64,000 nt of DNA, from assembly GCA_963767715.1 (NCBI GenBank), contig CAVYFA010000009.1, forward strand, positions 434,001-498,000, in the 5' to 3' direction. Below, in pieces: positions 8,287 to 17,376 of this stretch (within the stretch, counting starts at the first letter, position 1; every line of letters begins with the position of its first letter). Position numbers and translations under genes: made by a program. The notes under the pieces were generated by a model that was given only the letters and a program-made list of their open reading frames with translations, ran no database searches and was not told the DNA's origin. This DNA comes from CAVSXS01 sp963767715. Its GTDB lineage: Bacteria > Chloroflexota > Ktedonobacteria > Ktedonobacterales > Ktedonobacteraceae.

Positions 8287-10980
8287 CTACACCACAAAGC
8301 TTCCAGCACCCAGTATCCCCGCCGGGTCCCAGCGCGCCTTCAACCCTCGCATCAGATCCAACGTATCAGGCCGGTAGCCCCAGCGATCCAGCGTTCCGCG
8401 CCATCCCTCCGGTGCATGCGTTACAACGGCGTAGCCCCCGACTTGCAAGGCTGGCGCTCGCAGTTGCTCTATCGTCTTAGCTAGATCACTATTATCCTGT
8501 GCTGGCAGAAGGCAGTAGACAAAGCCGCTGGCGAAATCCACCAGGAACTCACCGGCGGTGAGCAGCGCGGATTGGTCCTGGGCGTAGGCTGGCAGGTCTC
8601 GAACGGGTACGCCGACCCGCACTTGCACGGCATCGCCGCCCTGTTCCAGGAAATGTGTCCAGACGTCGGTACCCGAAACGCCATCGATTTCGACCGGCTC
8701 CTTCGCCTGCACCCTGGCGACCTCTGAAATGCGCAATACCTCGCGCACCTGCCGCAGTTCGGCCTGCACATCCTCTGCCAGCCCTTCGGCCGTATACATC
8801 AGTACGTAGGGATGGTTCTTGAGAATATCCTGATTGCCTTGAAGGTTTAGACTATCAGAGCCCTCGTCGTTGTCCTGCATATTACGAGTAAAGCGAATGA
8901 TACTATCGCTCCTACCAAGCAAGATCGCGGAGGCCACCAGCGAGATGGGATAAAGCTGTCTCGCCCACATGAGGCCGTGGCGCAGGTCATCGACGGGGAT
9001 GATGAGCGAGCGCCGCTGGCGGGGCCGCGCGGTTACTTTGAGTGTAATGTCGGCTAGCAGACCCAGGGTGCCATACGAACCAATGAAGAGTTTTACAAGG
9101 TCGAAGCCGGCCACGTTCTTTATCACCGGTCGCCCGGCGCGGATAATATGGCCGTCAGCCAGGACGACGATGGCACACAGCACCAGGTCGCGAATGGCAC
9201 CGTAGCGCATGCGCAGTGGCGCGTTCAGATTGGTTGCTACCAACCCACCAACCGTAGTGCCAGGCCACGGACTCGCCAGAGGGATCTGCTGGCCGTGTTC
9301 CGCCAGGAAGCTTTGTACCTCGGCAAGAGAGGTACCTGCGCCGACGGTGATGTACATATCCTCCGGCGCGTACGTGAGGATACCGCCCATAGAGGCTGTG
9401 CTGAGGATGCTGTGCCCGTCCGGTCGCCCGGCATCACGCGCTTCCTCACCGGTATCGCCCGTGATGTATACGCGCCTGCCAGCTTTCGTACAATCCTTCA
9501 AGAAGCGGGCGGCTTCCTCTACGTTTCTGGGTGCGCACTTCATCACGCCCTCGTTCGTTGATGATGACAACGAGGATGGTATCATTCGTGTATCATTTTT
9601 GGACGAAGGGAATATCTTGCCGGGATTCAGCAGGTTCTGTGGATCGAAGACCTGTTTGATGTCCCGCATAACAGATAGCTCATCTTCGTTGAACATGATC
9701 GGCATGAAGGCGCGTTTTTCGATGCCGATGCCGTGTTCCCCGCTCAGGCTGCCATTCTTGCGCACGGCGACCTCAACAGTTTCGCGTCCGGCCTCATGGA
9801 CCCGCTGCATGAGCGCTTTGTCCTGCGGGTCGGGGATGAGGATCAGGGGGTGCAGGTTGCCGTCGCCAGCATGGAAGACGTAGCCGACGCGCAGGTGATG
9901 TCGATCACAGATGGCGTTCACCTCGACAAGCGCCTCCGCGAGCCGGCTGCGCGGAACGGTGATATCGATGGTGTACTGCGCGGGCGCGAGGCGCGCCAGT
10001 GCCCCGGCGGCGCTCTTGCGTGCGAACCAGATCTGGTTGCGTTCGTCCGCGCTCCTGGCCGTGCGCAGGTTGTAGCCGCCGTGCGCCCGCAGGATGTGCG
10101 ATATTTCTTCGCTCTGCGCGTCCAGGCTCGCCGGGTAGCCATCGACATCGATAATCAGGAGCGCCTCGGCATCCACCGGCAGCCCGGCATGGACGTATTC
10201 CTCCACGATGCGGATGATCTTCTGGTCCATCATCTCCATCGTGGCCGGGACAAGACCCGCCGCGATGACTGCCGAGACGGCGACGCCTGCCTGCTCAACC
10301 GAGTCGAAGACGGCCAGCATGGTCTGTACCGCCGGAGGGTCGCGCACCAGCCGCGCGGCGATGGCGGTCATGAGGGCCAGCGTACCTTCGCTGCCCGTCA
10401 GCAGGCCGCAGAAATCGTAGGCAGGGTAGTCGTAGGCGCGTCCACCCACCTGCACGATGCGCCCATCGGCCAGTACGACCTGCATGCCCATGATGTAGTT
10501 CGTCGTGACGCCATACTTGAAGCAGTGCGGGCCGCCGGAATTCTCGGAAACGTTGCCGCCGATGGTCGAGGCGCGCTGGCTGGCGGGATCGGGTGGGAAA
10601 TACAGCCCTTGCTCCCTGGCCTGCTCGTCCAGCCGCAGATTAATCAGCCCGGGTTCCACCAGCGCGGTGCGTCCCCGCACGTCGATCTCCAGCACGCGGT
10701 TCATACGCGAGAATTCGAGGATCAGCCCACCGTGCTCGGCAACCGCGCCGCCCGATAGCCCCGTTCCCGCGCCGCGCCCGATCAGAGGCATAGCATGTTC
10801 AGCCGCCCAGCGCGCAACCAGCGCCACATTCTCCACCGATTGCGGCAAAACGACGCCGTCTGGCATGCCGCGATCAAGCCCGGCATCAACCTCGTAGGCG
10901 AACAGGGAAGCCATATCGGTGAAGACCTGGTCTTTACCAAGCAAAGCTTTGAGTGACTGTTGGGCATAACCGTTTAGCAT
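8287..10980 (-). CDS. GlcD-GlcE fusion, FAD-binding (S)-2-hydroxyacid (glycolate-type) dehydrogenase
   Basis: A single 897-residue frame holds two FAD_binding_4 (PCMH-type) modules. Residues 1 to about 470 match GlcD: IGRGAGTGLSGG, PPDPASQRASTIGGNVSENS, and the C-terminal FAD-linked oxidase end SGEHGIGIEKR and DPQNLLNPGK. Residues from about 485 to the end match GlcE: SPWPGTTVGGLVATNLNAP and IKNVAGFDLVKLF. In most bacteria these are separate genes beside glcF, the iron-sulfur subunit. No glcF is seen here. The gene is the last of a minus-strand cluster after an SDR and two MaoC-type dehydratases, which suggests oxidation of a 2-hydroxy acid in an acyl-chain pathway. Glycolate as substrate is only the default assumption. 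Confidence 0.85.
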   Translation of the reverse strand: MLNGYAQQSLKALLGKDQVFTDMASLFAYEVDAGLDRGMPDGVVLPQSVENVALVARWAAEHAMPLIGRGAGTGLSGGAVAEHGGLILEFSRMNRVLEIDVRGRTALVEPGLINLRLDEQAREQGLYFPPDPASQRASTIGGNVSENSGGPHCFKYGVTTNYIMGMQVVLADGRIVQVGGRAYDYPAYDFCGLLTGSEGTLALMTAIAARLVRDPPAVQTMLAVFDSVEQAGVAVSAVIAAGLVPATMEMMDQKIIRIVEEYVHAGLPVDAEALLIIDVDGYPASLDAQSEEISHILRAHGGYNLRTARSADERNQIWFARKSAAGALARLAPAQYTIDITVPRSRLAEALVEVNAICDRHHLRVGYVFHAGDGNLHPLILIPDPQDKALMQRVHEAGRETVEVAVRKNGSLSGEHGIGIEKRAFMPIMFNEDELSVMRDIKQVFDPQNLLNPGKIFPSSKNDTRMIPSSLSSSTNEGVMKCAPRNVEEAARFLKDCTKAGRRVYITGDTGEEARDAGRPDGHSILSTASMGGILTYAPEDMYITVGAGTSLAEVQSFLAEHGQQIPLASPWPGTTVGGLVATNLNAPLRMRYGAIRDLVLCAIVVLADGHIIRAGRPVIKNVAGFDLVKLFIGSYGTLGLLADITLKVTARPRQRRSLIIPVDDLRHGLMWARQLYPISLVASAILLGRSDSIIRFTRNMQDNDEGSDSLNLQGNQDILKNHPYVLMYTAEGLAEDVQAELRQVREVLRISEVARVQAKEPVEIDGVSGTDVWTHFLEQGGDAVQVRVGVPVRDLPAYAQDQSALLTAGEFLVDFASGFVYCLLPAQDNSDLAKTIEQLRAPALQVGGYAVVTHAPEGWRGTLDRWGYRPDTLDLMRGLKARWDPAGILGAGSFVV

Positions 10981-11032
10981 CTTTCGCCCCTACCGGATTA
11001 TTGGCGCAGGTTTCGCCAGGATGATCTGCCGT

Positions 11033-11860
11033 TTATAGCGCTCTGCCGCCTGTCACCTCCAGCACAATGCCGGAGACGTAGTTCGAGAGCGGCGAGGCGA
11101 GGAATAGCACCGGGCCTGCCGCCTCCTGCGGCGTGCCGGGGCGCCCGAGCGAAATGGTCAGCGCGGCCATCTGGCGCATCTGGTCGGGGACCCCCAGGGC
11201 AATCTCTTCGCCGTCACGCTGGATCTTCTCGGCGGTCTCTTTGGCCGCGGTCAGGCGCGTATCGATGAAGCCGTAGCAGACGCAGTTGGCCTGCACGTTG
11301 AAGCGGCCCCATTCCTTCGCTATCGTCTTCGTCAGGCCGGTAATGCCTGCCTTCGCTGTCGAATAGTTGACCTGGCCCGCGTTTCCGTAGACACCCGAAA
11401 CGGAACTGACGTTGATAATTTTGCGTGGATTGGCCCGGCCATTAGCGGCAGCCTCTTTTTTCGCCGTCTCGCGAATGAAATGCGAGGCCTCGCGTAATAT
11501 ACGGAAAGGTGCGGTGGTATGCACATCGATGATGGCGTACCACTGCTTGTCGGTCATGTTCTGGATGACAGCATCCCAGGTGTAGCCGGCATTATTGACG
11601 ATGATGTCGATGCCCCCGAATGCATCCAGCGTACCTTGAATGAACTGTTTGGGGAAGGCCGGGTCGGTGACATCTCCGGCGATAACAGCGGCCTGCCCAC
11701 CGGCAGCGCGGATCGCGGCGGCGGTTTCCTCCGCCGGCGCCGGATCGAGGTCGCTCACAATCACCCGCGCGCCTTCGGAGCCAAGCAGTTGGGCGCTGGC
11801 CGCGCCGATACCGCGCCCTGAACCGGTAATGATCGCTACTTTGCCATCAAGCATACCCAT
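11033..11860 (-). CDS. SDR family oxidoreductase (FabG-like 3-oxoacyl reductase)
   Basis: Classical short-chain dehydrogenase of 275 residues. It has the Rossmann motif TGSGRGIG near residue 13, the NNAG motif, the catalytic Ser in NVSSVSG, and Y-x3-K in NYSTAKAG. D at the end of the second strand (SDLDP) suggests NAD(H) preference. It lies between MaoC dehydratases and the GlcD-GlcE fusion, which fits a reductase or dehydrogenase acting on 3-hydroxy/3-oxoacyl thioesters. A segment rich in Ala/Lys at about 130-145 (ETAKKEAAANGRANP) is longer than in FabG. Substrate not determined. Confidence 0.88.
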   Translation of the reverse strand: MGMLDGKVAIITGSGRGIGAASAQLLGSEGARVIVSDLDPAPAEETAAAIRAAGGQAAVIAGDVTDPAFPKQFIQGTLDAFGGIDIIVNNAGYTWDAVIQNMTDKQWYAIIDVHTTAPFRILREASHFIRETAKKEAAANGRANPRKIINVSSVSGVYGNAGQVNYSTAKAGITGLTKTIAKEWGRFNVQANCVCYGFIDTRLTAAKETAEKIQRDGEEIALGVPDQMRQMAALTISLGRPGTPQEAAGPVLFLASPLSNYVSGIVLEVTGGRAL

Positions 11861-11888
11861 AAGGAGTTCTCCAATCTAAAGCGATCCA

Positions 11889-12338
11889 TCATGAACGGCG
11901 CGGTAAAGCCGCCACGAAGGTGCCTGTTACCTTCACGTCGCCGTTCTGATCGGCGGCCTGCACCTTTCCGGCGATCAGGTTCTCGCCGTTCTCCTCATAT
12001 TTTTCCGTTATCGTGCCCGTGCAGGTAATCACGTCGTCGAGATGGGTCATGCCCTTGAAACGCACGCCGAACTTGCGCAGCGCGCCTGGCCCGACATAAT
12101 CGCTCAACAACTGCCCCACAAAGCCCATTATCAACATGCCGTGCGCGATGATGCCGCCCACGCCGATCATCTCACCGACTTTCGGATCCGTGTGCAGCGG
12201 ATTGAAGTCGCCCGACGCCCCCGCGTAGCGCACCAGTTGATAATGGCTTACGGGCGCTTTTTCAAGTGGCGGAATGCTATCGCCAACCTGCACGTCATCG
12301 TAATATCGTTTCGCCGGAGCCGAAGCATTGGTCGTCAT
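11889..12338 (-). CDS. MaoC-type (R)-hydroxyacyl dehydratase, HadB-like
   Basis: Hotdog-fold protein of 149 residues with the hydratase 2 motif AGASGDFNPLHTDP (catalytic D and H) and GIIAHGMLIMG. The ATG at 12338 is chosen because AGAAGGAG precedes it. An alternative ATG at 12359 overlaps the upstream stop codon. With the preceding HadA-like gene it probably forms a heterodimeric 3-hydroxyacyl dehydratase or enoyl hydratase, as in actinobacterial HadAB, where the B-type subunit supplies the catalytic residues. Confidence 0.87.
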   Translation of the reverse strand: MTTNASAPAKRYYDDVQVGDSIPPLEKAPVSHYQLVRYAGASGDFNPLHTDPKVGEMIGVGGIIAHGMLIMGFVGQLLSDYVGPGALRKFGVRFKGMTHLDDVITCTGTITEKYEENGENLIAGKVQAADQNGDVKVTGTFVAALPRRS

Positions 12339-12355
12339 TGGGTTTTCTCCTTCTA

Positions 12356-12805
12356 TCATTCGCGCACTATCGCAACGGTGCGAGCTTTCAAGACGAGCTT
12401 GCCATGCTGGTTGGTATAGCTGGTCTCGGTGGTCACGATATCCATCGCACCGCTTTGCCCCTGGCGCGTCTTGCCGTCCACGATGGTGAAGACGCCGGTA
12501 AGCGTATCGCCGGGGTAAATGGGCGCGAGATACTCGTATTCTTCCTCGCCGTGCAGGATGCGCATGACGTTCAGACCCGTGCTCGCCAACTGCATGCCCA
12601 TCTTGCGATTTCCCCAGAAGCCAAACGTGGTTGGAGAGGTCGGATAAAGCGGGATATCGTCATAGCCAGCCGCCTGCGCTGCCTCCTTGCTCTGGTAAAT
12701 AGGATTATCATCGCCGATGGCCTGCGCAAGCTCGCGAATCTTACCGCGCTCGACCTCGATGGTGAAAGGGGCAAAGCTTCGCCCAATATTACTCTTGTCG
12801 AACAT
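12356..12805 (-). CDS. MaoC N-terminal-like dehydratase subunit, HadA-like
   Basis: Protein of 149 residues beginning FDKSNIGRSFAPFTIEVERG, a typical FAS1-dehydratase/HadA start. It has a degenerate active site (AIGDDNPIYQ) and the hotdog helix. It is the first gene of the minus-strand cluster HadA-like, HadB-like, SDR, GlcDE. The next gene follows within a few bases, so translation is probably coupled. HadA-type subunits bind the acyl chain while HadB-type subunits catalyse. The substrate chain here is unknown. Confidence 0.86.
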   Translation of the reverse strand: MFDKSNIGRSFAPFTIEVERGKIRELAQAIGDDNPIYQSKEAAQAAGYDDIPLYPTSPTTFGFWGNRKMGMQLASTGLNVMRILHGEEEYEYLAPIYPGDTLTGVFTIVDGKTRQGQSGAMDIVTTETSYTNQHGKLVLKARTVAIVRE

Positions 12806-12967
12806 AAGTTTACTCCTTTAGCGCAACTTGTTTGATTGTACAGATAGTATCCGTTTTAGAGAAGCGGCTTGTCAAGGACAATGTGATACTATGGAGGCAC
12901 ATGACCGGGAGTCCAGACGTCTACCTCAGAAGCACAACATTCAGATTTGAAAGGGACGCACACACCT

Positions 12968-13435
12968 ATGGAACCTTCCAGCGACGAAATTGTAGCAGTC
13001 ATAAACAGCACCCGCGAGGGCTCAGTATGGGAGATACTCGACATCCACCTGGTAACGGCGGAGAAGGATAAGGTGGTAGCGACTATGCCGATTGGCCCGA
13101 ACCACCGCCAGCAGGTGGGCTATTTGCACGGCGGGATCTCCGTGACGCTGGCGGAGTCCGTCGCCTCGCTTGGTACGGTGCTGAATATCGACGCGACGAA
13201 GCAGATGGCCTTTGGCCTGGAGATCAACGCCAATCACCTGCGACCGAAGCGTGACGGCCAGTTGACGGCCACCGCGACACCCTTACATCGCGGGCGCACG
13301 ACGCATGTCTGGGACGTTCGCATCACCGACGAGAACGATAAGCTGGTCTGCGTCTCGCGCTGCACCGTCGCCGTCGTTGATCGCCCGCCCGACAACGGCA
13401 GCCCTCTCGGTAGGAATGTTCCCAGCTTTGGGTAA
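12968..13435 (+). CDS. PaaI-type hotdog thioesterase
   Basis: Hotdog-fold acyl-CoA thioesterase of about 155 residues. The motif QQVGYLHGGISVTLAESVAS contains the conserved HGG and the acidic residue of the PaaI/YbdB family, followed by the usual N-x-x-H-L-R segment (INANHLRP). ATG 12968 is preferred to the in-frame TTG at 12947, because the latter lies within the purine-rich ribosome site. The gene is transcribed divergently from the HadA-like operon and precedes an acyl-CoA synthetase, so it may release acyl groups from CoA in the same pathway. Confidence 0.85.
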   Translation: MEPSSDEIVAVINSTREGSVWEILDIHLVTAEKDKVVATMPIGPNHRQQVGYLHGGISVTLAESVASLGTVLNIDATKQMAFGLEINANHLRPKRDGQLTATATPLHRGRTTHVWDVRITDENDKLVCVSRCTVAVVDRPPDNGSPLGRNVPSFG

Positions 13436-13547
13436 TCACCAATAATCATGGCTCTTGCAACTCAGCCTCACAGCGAGTATGCTACAAGCACGGTTAGCAA
13501 GTGGAATAGCAGGCTGCTTTGTCCTTTCACATGCAAGGAGAACGACG

Positions 13548-15293
13548 ATGGGCATAACCAACGATGGTCTGTCGTACTGGCAGGCCGAGGCTGATGGTAT
13601 CGATTTGCTGGAGGTCACACCCGGCCAACTCCTGGACAGCCGTGCGCAAGAGATGCCCGAACGGGAGGCCCTCGTTTACTCGTGCTATCCCGAATTTGGC
13701 GCCGCGCTGGATATTCGCTGGACGTATCGCGAGTATCGCGACCGCGTCGATGCGGTGGCACGCGGTTTGCTGGCGCTCGGCCTGCAAAAAGGGGAGCACA
13801 TCGCTGTGTGGGCCATCAATCTCCCGGAATGGCCGATGCTCGAGCTGGCGGCCTCGAAGGCAGGTCTGGTACTCGTCACCATCAACCCGGTGCTCCGCGC
13901 TCAAGAGGTCGAGTATATTTTGAAGCAGGGCGACGTGGCAGCCCTCTTCTTTATGGCTAAAATACGCGAGCACGACTGCCTGGCGACGATACGCGAGCGC
14001 ATCACCGCGGGTTTGGTGCATGGTGAGGTCAGCAGCGTCACACTGCCCCGGCTGCGATACATCAGCCTGTTGGGCACGCCTCCGGCTGGGATGCTGGAGC
14101 AGGAAGGCTGGCGGCCCACACTCTTCCGCGAGATGATCGCAGCAGGCGAGCGGGTGAGTATGGAGGCGTTGCGCGAGCGGCAGGCGTCCGTGCAGCCCGG
14201 CGACCCGGCGCAGATTTTGTATACTTCGGGCACGACCGGTTTCCCAAAGGGAGCCATTCAGACGCAACGCGCCATCCTGAACAATGGCCGCATCTTCGCT
14301 CTATGCTGGGGCGTGCAGCCGGGAGAGCATATCTGCACCGCCATGCCCTTCTTCCACGTGGGTGGCTGCGTGCTGGGCATTCTCGCCGCCCTGGGTGTCG
14401 GCGCGACCCTGCATCCCCTGATTGCCTTTGACCCGCTCAAGACCTTGCAAGTGCTCAGCACGGAGCGGTGCAGCCGCTTCGGAGGCGTTCCCACCATGCT
14501 CATCGCCATAATGCAGCATCCCGACTTCGCCAGCTTCGACCTCTCCCCGCTGAAAAGCGTGGTCAGCGGGGGTTCACCCGTCCCCGTCTACCTGATGGAG
14601 CAGGTGAGCGAGCGCATGGGCGCCAACGCAACTATCGTTTTTGGGCAGACCGAGGCCAGCGCCGCTATCACGCTCACGCTCCAGGAAGACTCGTTCGAGC
14701 TGAAATCCGCGACAGTGGGCGTGCCGATGCCGCACGGCGAGGTCAAGATCATCAATCCCGCCACGGGCGAGGCTGTGCCATGCGGTGAACGCGGCGAGTT
14801 GACCTGTCGAGGCTACCTGGTGATGGCGGGATATTACAACATGCCGGAGAAAACAGCCGAGACCATCGATAGCGACGGCTGGCTGCATAGCGGCGACCTT
14901 GCTACCATGAACGAGCAGGGCTACGTCAACATCGTTGGCCGCCTGAAAGATATGGTCATTCGCGGCGGCGAGAATATCTTCCCGCGCGAGGTCGAAGAGT
15001 TCCTGATTCGCCACCCGAAAATAGCGGATGTGCAAATCGTCGGCGTCCCCGACAGATTCTTCGGCGAAGAGTTGCTGGCGGTGATTGTTCTCCAGCAGGG
15101 CGCCCAGTTGACCGAGGCGGAACTACGCGAGTTCTGTAAAGGCCAGATCAGCCACCAGAAAATCCCGCGCTACTTCCAGTTCGTCGAATCGTATCCGTTG
15201 ACCGCCAGTGGCAAGGTACAGAAATTCATCCTGCGTCAGAACGCTATCAAGGTGCTTGGACTGGAAGAAGCCTCGCAAATAAAAACCGCCTGA
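13548..15293 (+). CDS. AMP-dependent acyl-CoA synthetase (class I adenylate-forming)
   Basis: Starts at ATG 13548 with AAGGAG upstream, giving about 581 residues. The AMP-binding P-loop is ILYTSGTTGFPKGA. The second motif is FGQTEAS, and the hinge and C-terminal domain carry GWLHSGDLATMNEQGYVNI, GRLKDMVIRGGENIFP and the catalytic lysine in TASGKVQK. It activates a carboxylic acid to an acyl-AMP and then to the CoA thioester. Length and motifs resemble FadD/FadK-like medium- or long-chain ligases. The divergent HadA/HadB/SDR/GlcDE genes and the neighbouring thioesterase suggest a fatty or aromatic acid degradation unit. Confidence 0.9.
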   Translation: MGITNDGLSYWQAEADGIDLLEVTPGQLLDSRAQEMPEREALVYSCYPEFGAALDIRWTYREYRDRVDAVARGLLALGLQKGEHIAVWAINLPEWPMLELAASKAGLVLVTINPVLRAQEVEYILKQGDVAALFFMAKIREHDCLATIRERITAGLVHGEVSSVTLPRLRYISLLGTPPAGMLEQEGWRPTLFREMIAAGERVSMEALRERQASVQPGDPAQILYTSGTTGFPKGAIQTQRAILNNGRIFALCWGVQPGEHICTAMPFFHVGGCVLGILAALGVGATLHPLIAFDPLKTLQVLSTERCSRFGGVPTMLIAIMQHPDFASFDLSPLKSVVSGGSPVPVYLMEQVSERMGANATIVFGQTEASAAITLTLQEDSFELKSATVGVPMPHGEVKIINPATGEAVPCGERGELTCRGYLVMAGYYNMPEKTAETIDSDGWLHSGDLATMNEQGYVNIVGRLKDMVIRGGENIFPREVEEFLIRHPKIADVQIVGVPDRFFGEELLAVIVLQQGAQLTEAELREFCKGQISHQKIPRYFQFVESYPLTASGKVQKFILRQNAIKVLGLEEASQIKTA

Positions 15294-15358
15294 TGACGGA
15301 CAATGCGCCCGGGACGCGATAAATCGCATCCCTACCATTGAGAAGGAGTCTATATCGT

Positions 15359-15766
15359 ATGTCAGTTGAAGAAAACAAGGCCATCGTAAAGCGCTACCTG
15401 GATGAAGCATGGAATAAAGGGAATGTCAATATCCTCGACGAAGTAGCCTCGCCCAACTATGCGCGTTACGTCGCGGGCCAGGATAAACCACTTGACCGGG
15501 AAGGCCAGAAACAACGCATCACCGGTTTTCGTAAAGCCATGCCCGATCTCCACCTGTCAATCGATGACCTGTTTGGCGAGGGAGACCGTGTTGTGTTCCG
15601 GGTCACCGTGCGCGGAACGCAGCAGGAGCCCTTCATGGGAGCCGCTCCCACCGGCAAACAAATTACGGTGCCAGCAATCGATATCGTACGCATAGCCGAC
15701 GGCAAGATCGCCGATCACTGGGGCCTGATGGACACCTTCGGCCTCAGGCAACAACTGGGCCTATAG
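15359..15766 (+). CDS. SnoaL-like (NTF2-fold) ester cyclase family protein
   Basis: About 135 residues starting at ATG 15359 behind GAGAAGGAG. The beginning (VEENKAIVKRYLDEAWNKGN), the core (MPDLHLSIDDLF) and the end (IADGKIADHWGLMDTFGLRQQLG) are characteristic of the SnoaL-like polyketide cyclase family, a cone-shaped NTF2-fold pocket. The exact reaction cannot be read from sequence. It is the third gene of the thioesterase and acyl-CoA synthetase run and is probably co-transcribed with them. Confidence 0.85.
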   Translation: MSVEENKAIVKRYLDEAWNKGNVNILDEVASPNYARYVAGQDKPLDREGQKQRITGFRKAMPDLHLSIDDLFGEGDRVVFRVTVRGTQQEPFMGAAPTGKQITVPAIDIVRIADGKIADHWGLMDTFGLRQQLGL

Positions 15767-15794
15767 CAGATCCAAATTCCACGGGGGATAGATT

Positions 15795-17372
15795 ATGGAC
15801 CTGACGAGCAGGAACGGCACCATCGAATGCCAGGGCGGTCGCGGCTCTTACACGGATAGGTTTTACTCGAGAAAGGGCCAGCGAGGCGCAGAGGCAGGCA
15901 AGGCACCCGCAAGGGGCCCCGCGCCACTCTCAGCCACCCCTGCCTCTACAATGAACCTACCTCCTACAACTAAACCTACCTGTGTAAGCCCCCACGATCG
16001 CCCTGGTCTCGCCGCGACCGCCCTGGCTCATGACGCATCGTCCTCTCTCTGCCTGGCGTTAATGCTCAGCGGCTGTGTCTCGCTTTTCTCCGGCGTGGGC
16101 AGCAGTCCCGAGCCAACGGTGATTGCTGTCTGGCCAACTCTTGCAGTAACGCCCTCACCCACAGCCACAGCGCTGACCGATGCAGCCCTGGCAAGCAACA
16201 TTGTGCAGAACATGACCCTGGATGAAAAGCTCGGCCAGATGGTGATCGTCGAGTTCTACGGATCGACGATCAATGCCGACCTGCAACATATGATCCAGGA
16301 CAATCACATCAGTGGCGTCTTGATCGAGAACAAGAACGGCAACGCACAAACTCGCACACAGCTCACCTCGCTCGTACAAAACATGCAGGGGCAGGCGCAT
16401 ATCCCTCTCTTCGTCAGCACCGATTTCGAAGGCGGCGAAGTCAACGAGCTGCGCCAGATCACCGGCGAACGCCCCTCTGAGCAGCAGATCGGCGCGACGG
16501 GCGATACGAAAGTCGCCTATAACGCCGGGCTGAACGCGGCGAAAGACCTGACCTCGCTGGGCCTGAACGTCAACTTCATGCCCATCGTGGATGTACTGAC
16601 CAATCCCAACAATCCCGGCCTACCCGGGCGCACTTTCGGCTCCGACCCGCAACTGGTCACGAATATGGGCCGCGCCTACCTCCAGGGATTGACGCAAGGC
16701 GGTGTGGTCGGCTGCCTCAAGCACTTTCCCGGCCTCGGCAGCGCAACGCTTGACCCGCACTACTCACTGCCCTACATGAACCGCAGCCTGGCCACCCTCA
16801 ACGCTGTTGACCTTGTGCCGTATCACACCCTCATCGATGAAGGCATCGTGCCGATGGTGATGGTGACGCACATCCTGAATCCCCAGCTCGACCCGAAGCT
16901 GCCAACCTCACTTTCACCCAATGTCGTGACTGGGCTGCTGCGCAATCAACTACACTTCAACGGCGTTATCATCAGCGATACGCTCTGGATGGGCGGCATC
17001 AGCAATACCTACAGCCTCTCGCAAGCCGCTCTGCTGGCAATCAAGGCAGGCACCGACGTGATCCTCGGCCCACGCGGCCTGCAAGATACCGTGACGATGC
17101 TCACTAACCTCAAGCAAGATGTCACAAGCGGTCAACTCTCGATGGACCAGATCAACGCCTCCGCGCTGCGCATCCTTGAGATGAAACTACACTATAGGAT
17201 TCTGACCCAGGCTCAAGCGCAGAAGTTGATCGGCGGCGAGGCGCTCACCCCGCATCAAGCGGGCGCTGTAGGGGCGCAATTCATTGCGTCCTCGCATCAG
17301 GCGGGCGCGTCCAGTGGACTGGCAGTAGGAAACACAATCATCTCAAATGATGAGGACGTGAAAAGGTCTTAA
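15795..17372 (+). CDS. Glycoside hydrolase family 3 lipoprotein (beta-N-acetylhexosaminidase-like)
   Basis: GH3 catalytic domain from about residue 130 on: LGQMVIVEF, the KHFPG motif followed by D-x-H (LKHFPGLGSATLDPHYSLP), and IISDTLWMG carrying the likely nucleophile Asp. This resembles NagZ-type enzymes that remove GlcNAc from peptidoglycan fragments. LALMLSGC is a lipobox, so the enzyme is probably anchored outside the membrane. The true start is uncertain. The open frame passes through repeat family C, and the natural signal peptide may begin at the out-of-frame ATG 16030 (MTHRPLSAW) and join the lipobox after a one-base shift. The last 40 residues also cover a REP-like sequence, so the 3' end may have been reshaped. 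Confidence 0.8.
   Translation: MDLTSRNGTIECQGGRGSYTDRFYSRKGQRGAEAGKAPARGPAPLSATPASTMNLPPTTKPTCVSPHDRPGLAATALAHDASSSLCLALMLSGCVSLFSGVGSSPEPTVIAVWPTLAVTPSPTATALTDAALASNIVQNMTLDEKLGQMVIVEFYGSTINADLQHMIQDNHISGVLIENKNGNAQTRTQLTSLVQNMQGQAHIPLFVSTDFEGGEVNELRQITGERPSEQQIGATGDTKVAYNAGLNAAKDLTSLGLNVNFMPIVDVLTNPNNPGLPGRTFGSDPQLVTNMGRAYLQGLTQGGVVGCLKHFPGLGSATLDPHYSLPYMNRSLATLNAVDLVPYHTLIDEGIVPMVMVTHILNPQLDPKLPTSLSPNVVTGLLRNQLHFNGVIISDTLWMGGISNTYSLSQAALLAIKAGTDVILGPRGLQDTVTMLTNLKQDVTSGQLSMDQINASALRILEMKLHYRILTQAQAQKLIGGEALTPHQAGAVGAQFIASSHQAGASSGLAVGNTIISNDEDVKRS
15838..15995. repeat. Repeat family C, copy 1 (MITE-like)
   Basis: About 150 bp containing CTCGAGAAAGGGCCAGCGAGG, GGCACCCGCAAGGGGCCCC and GCCCCTGCCTCTACAATGAA-like blocks. 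The same ordered blocks recur at about 54823-55028 and 60221-60385. This copy lies over the apparent 5' end of the GH3 gene. Confidence 0.75.
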
Positions 17373-17376
17373 ATGC

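Noticed and set aside
9733..10758. Long open frame on the plus strand
   Set aside because: It lies antisense to the GlcD-GlcE fusion, has His/Arg-rich composition typical of a GC-rich shadow frame, and no ribosome site.
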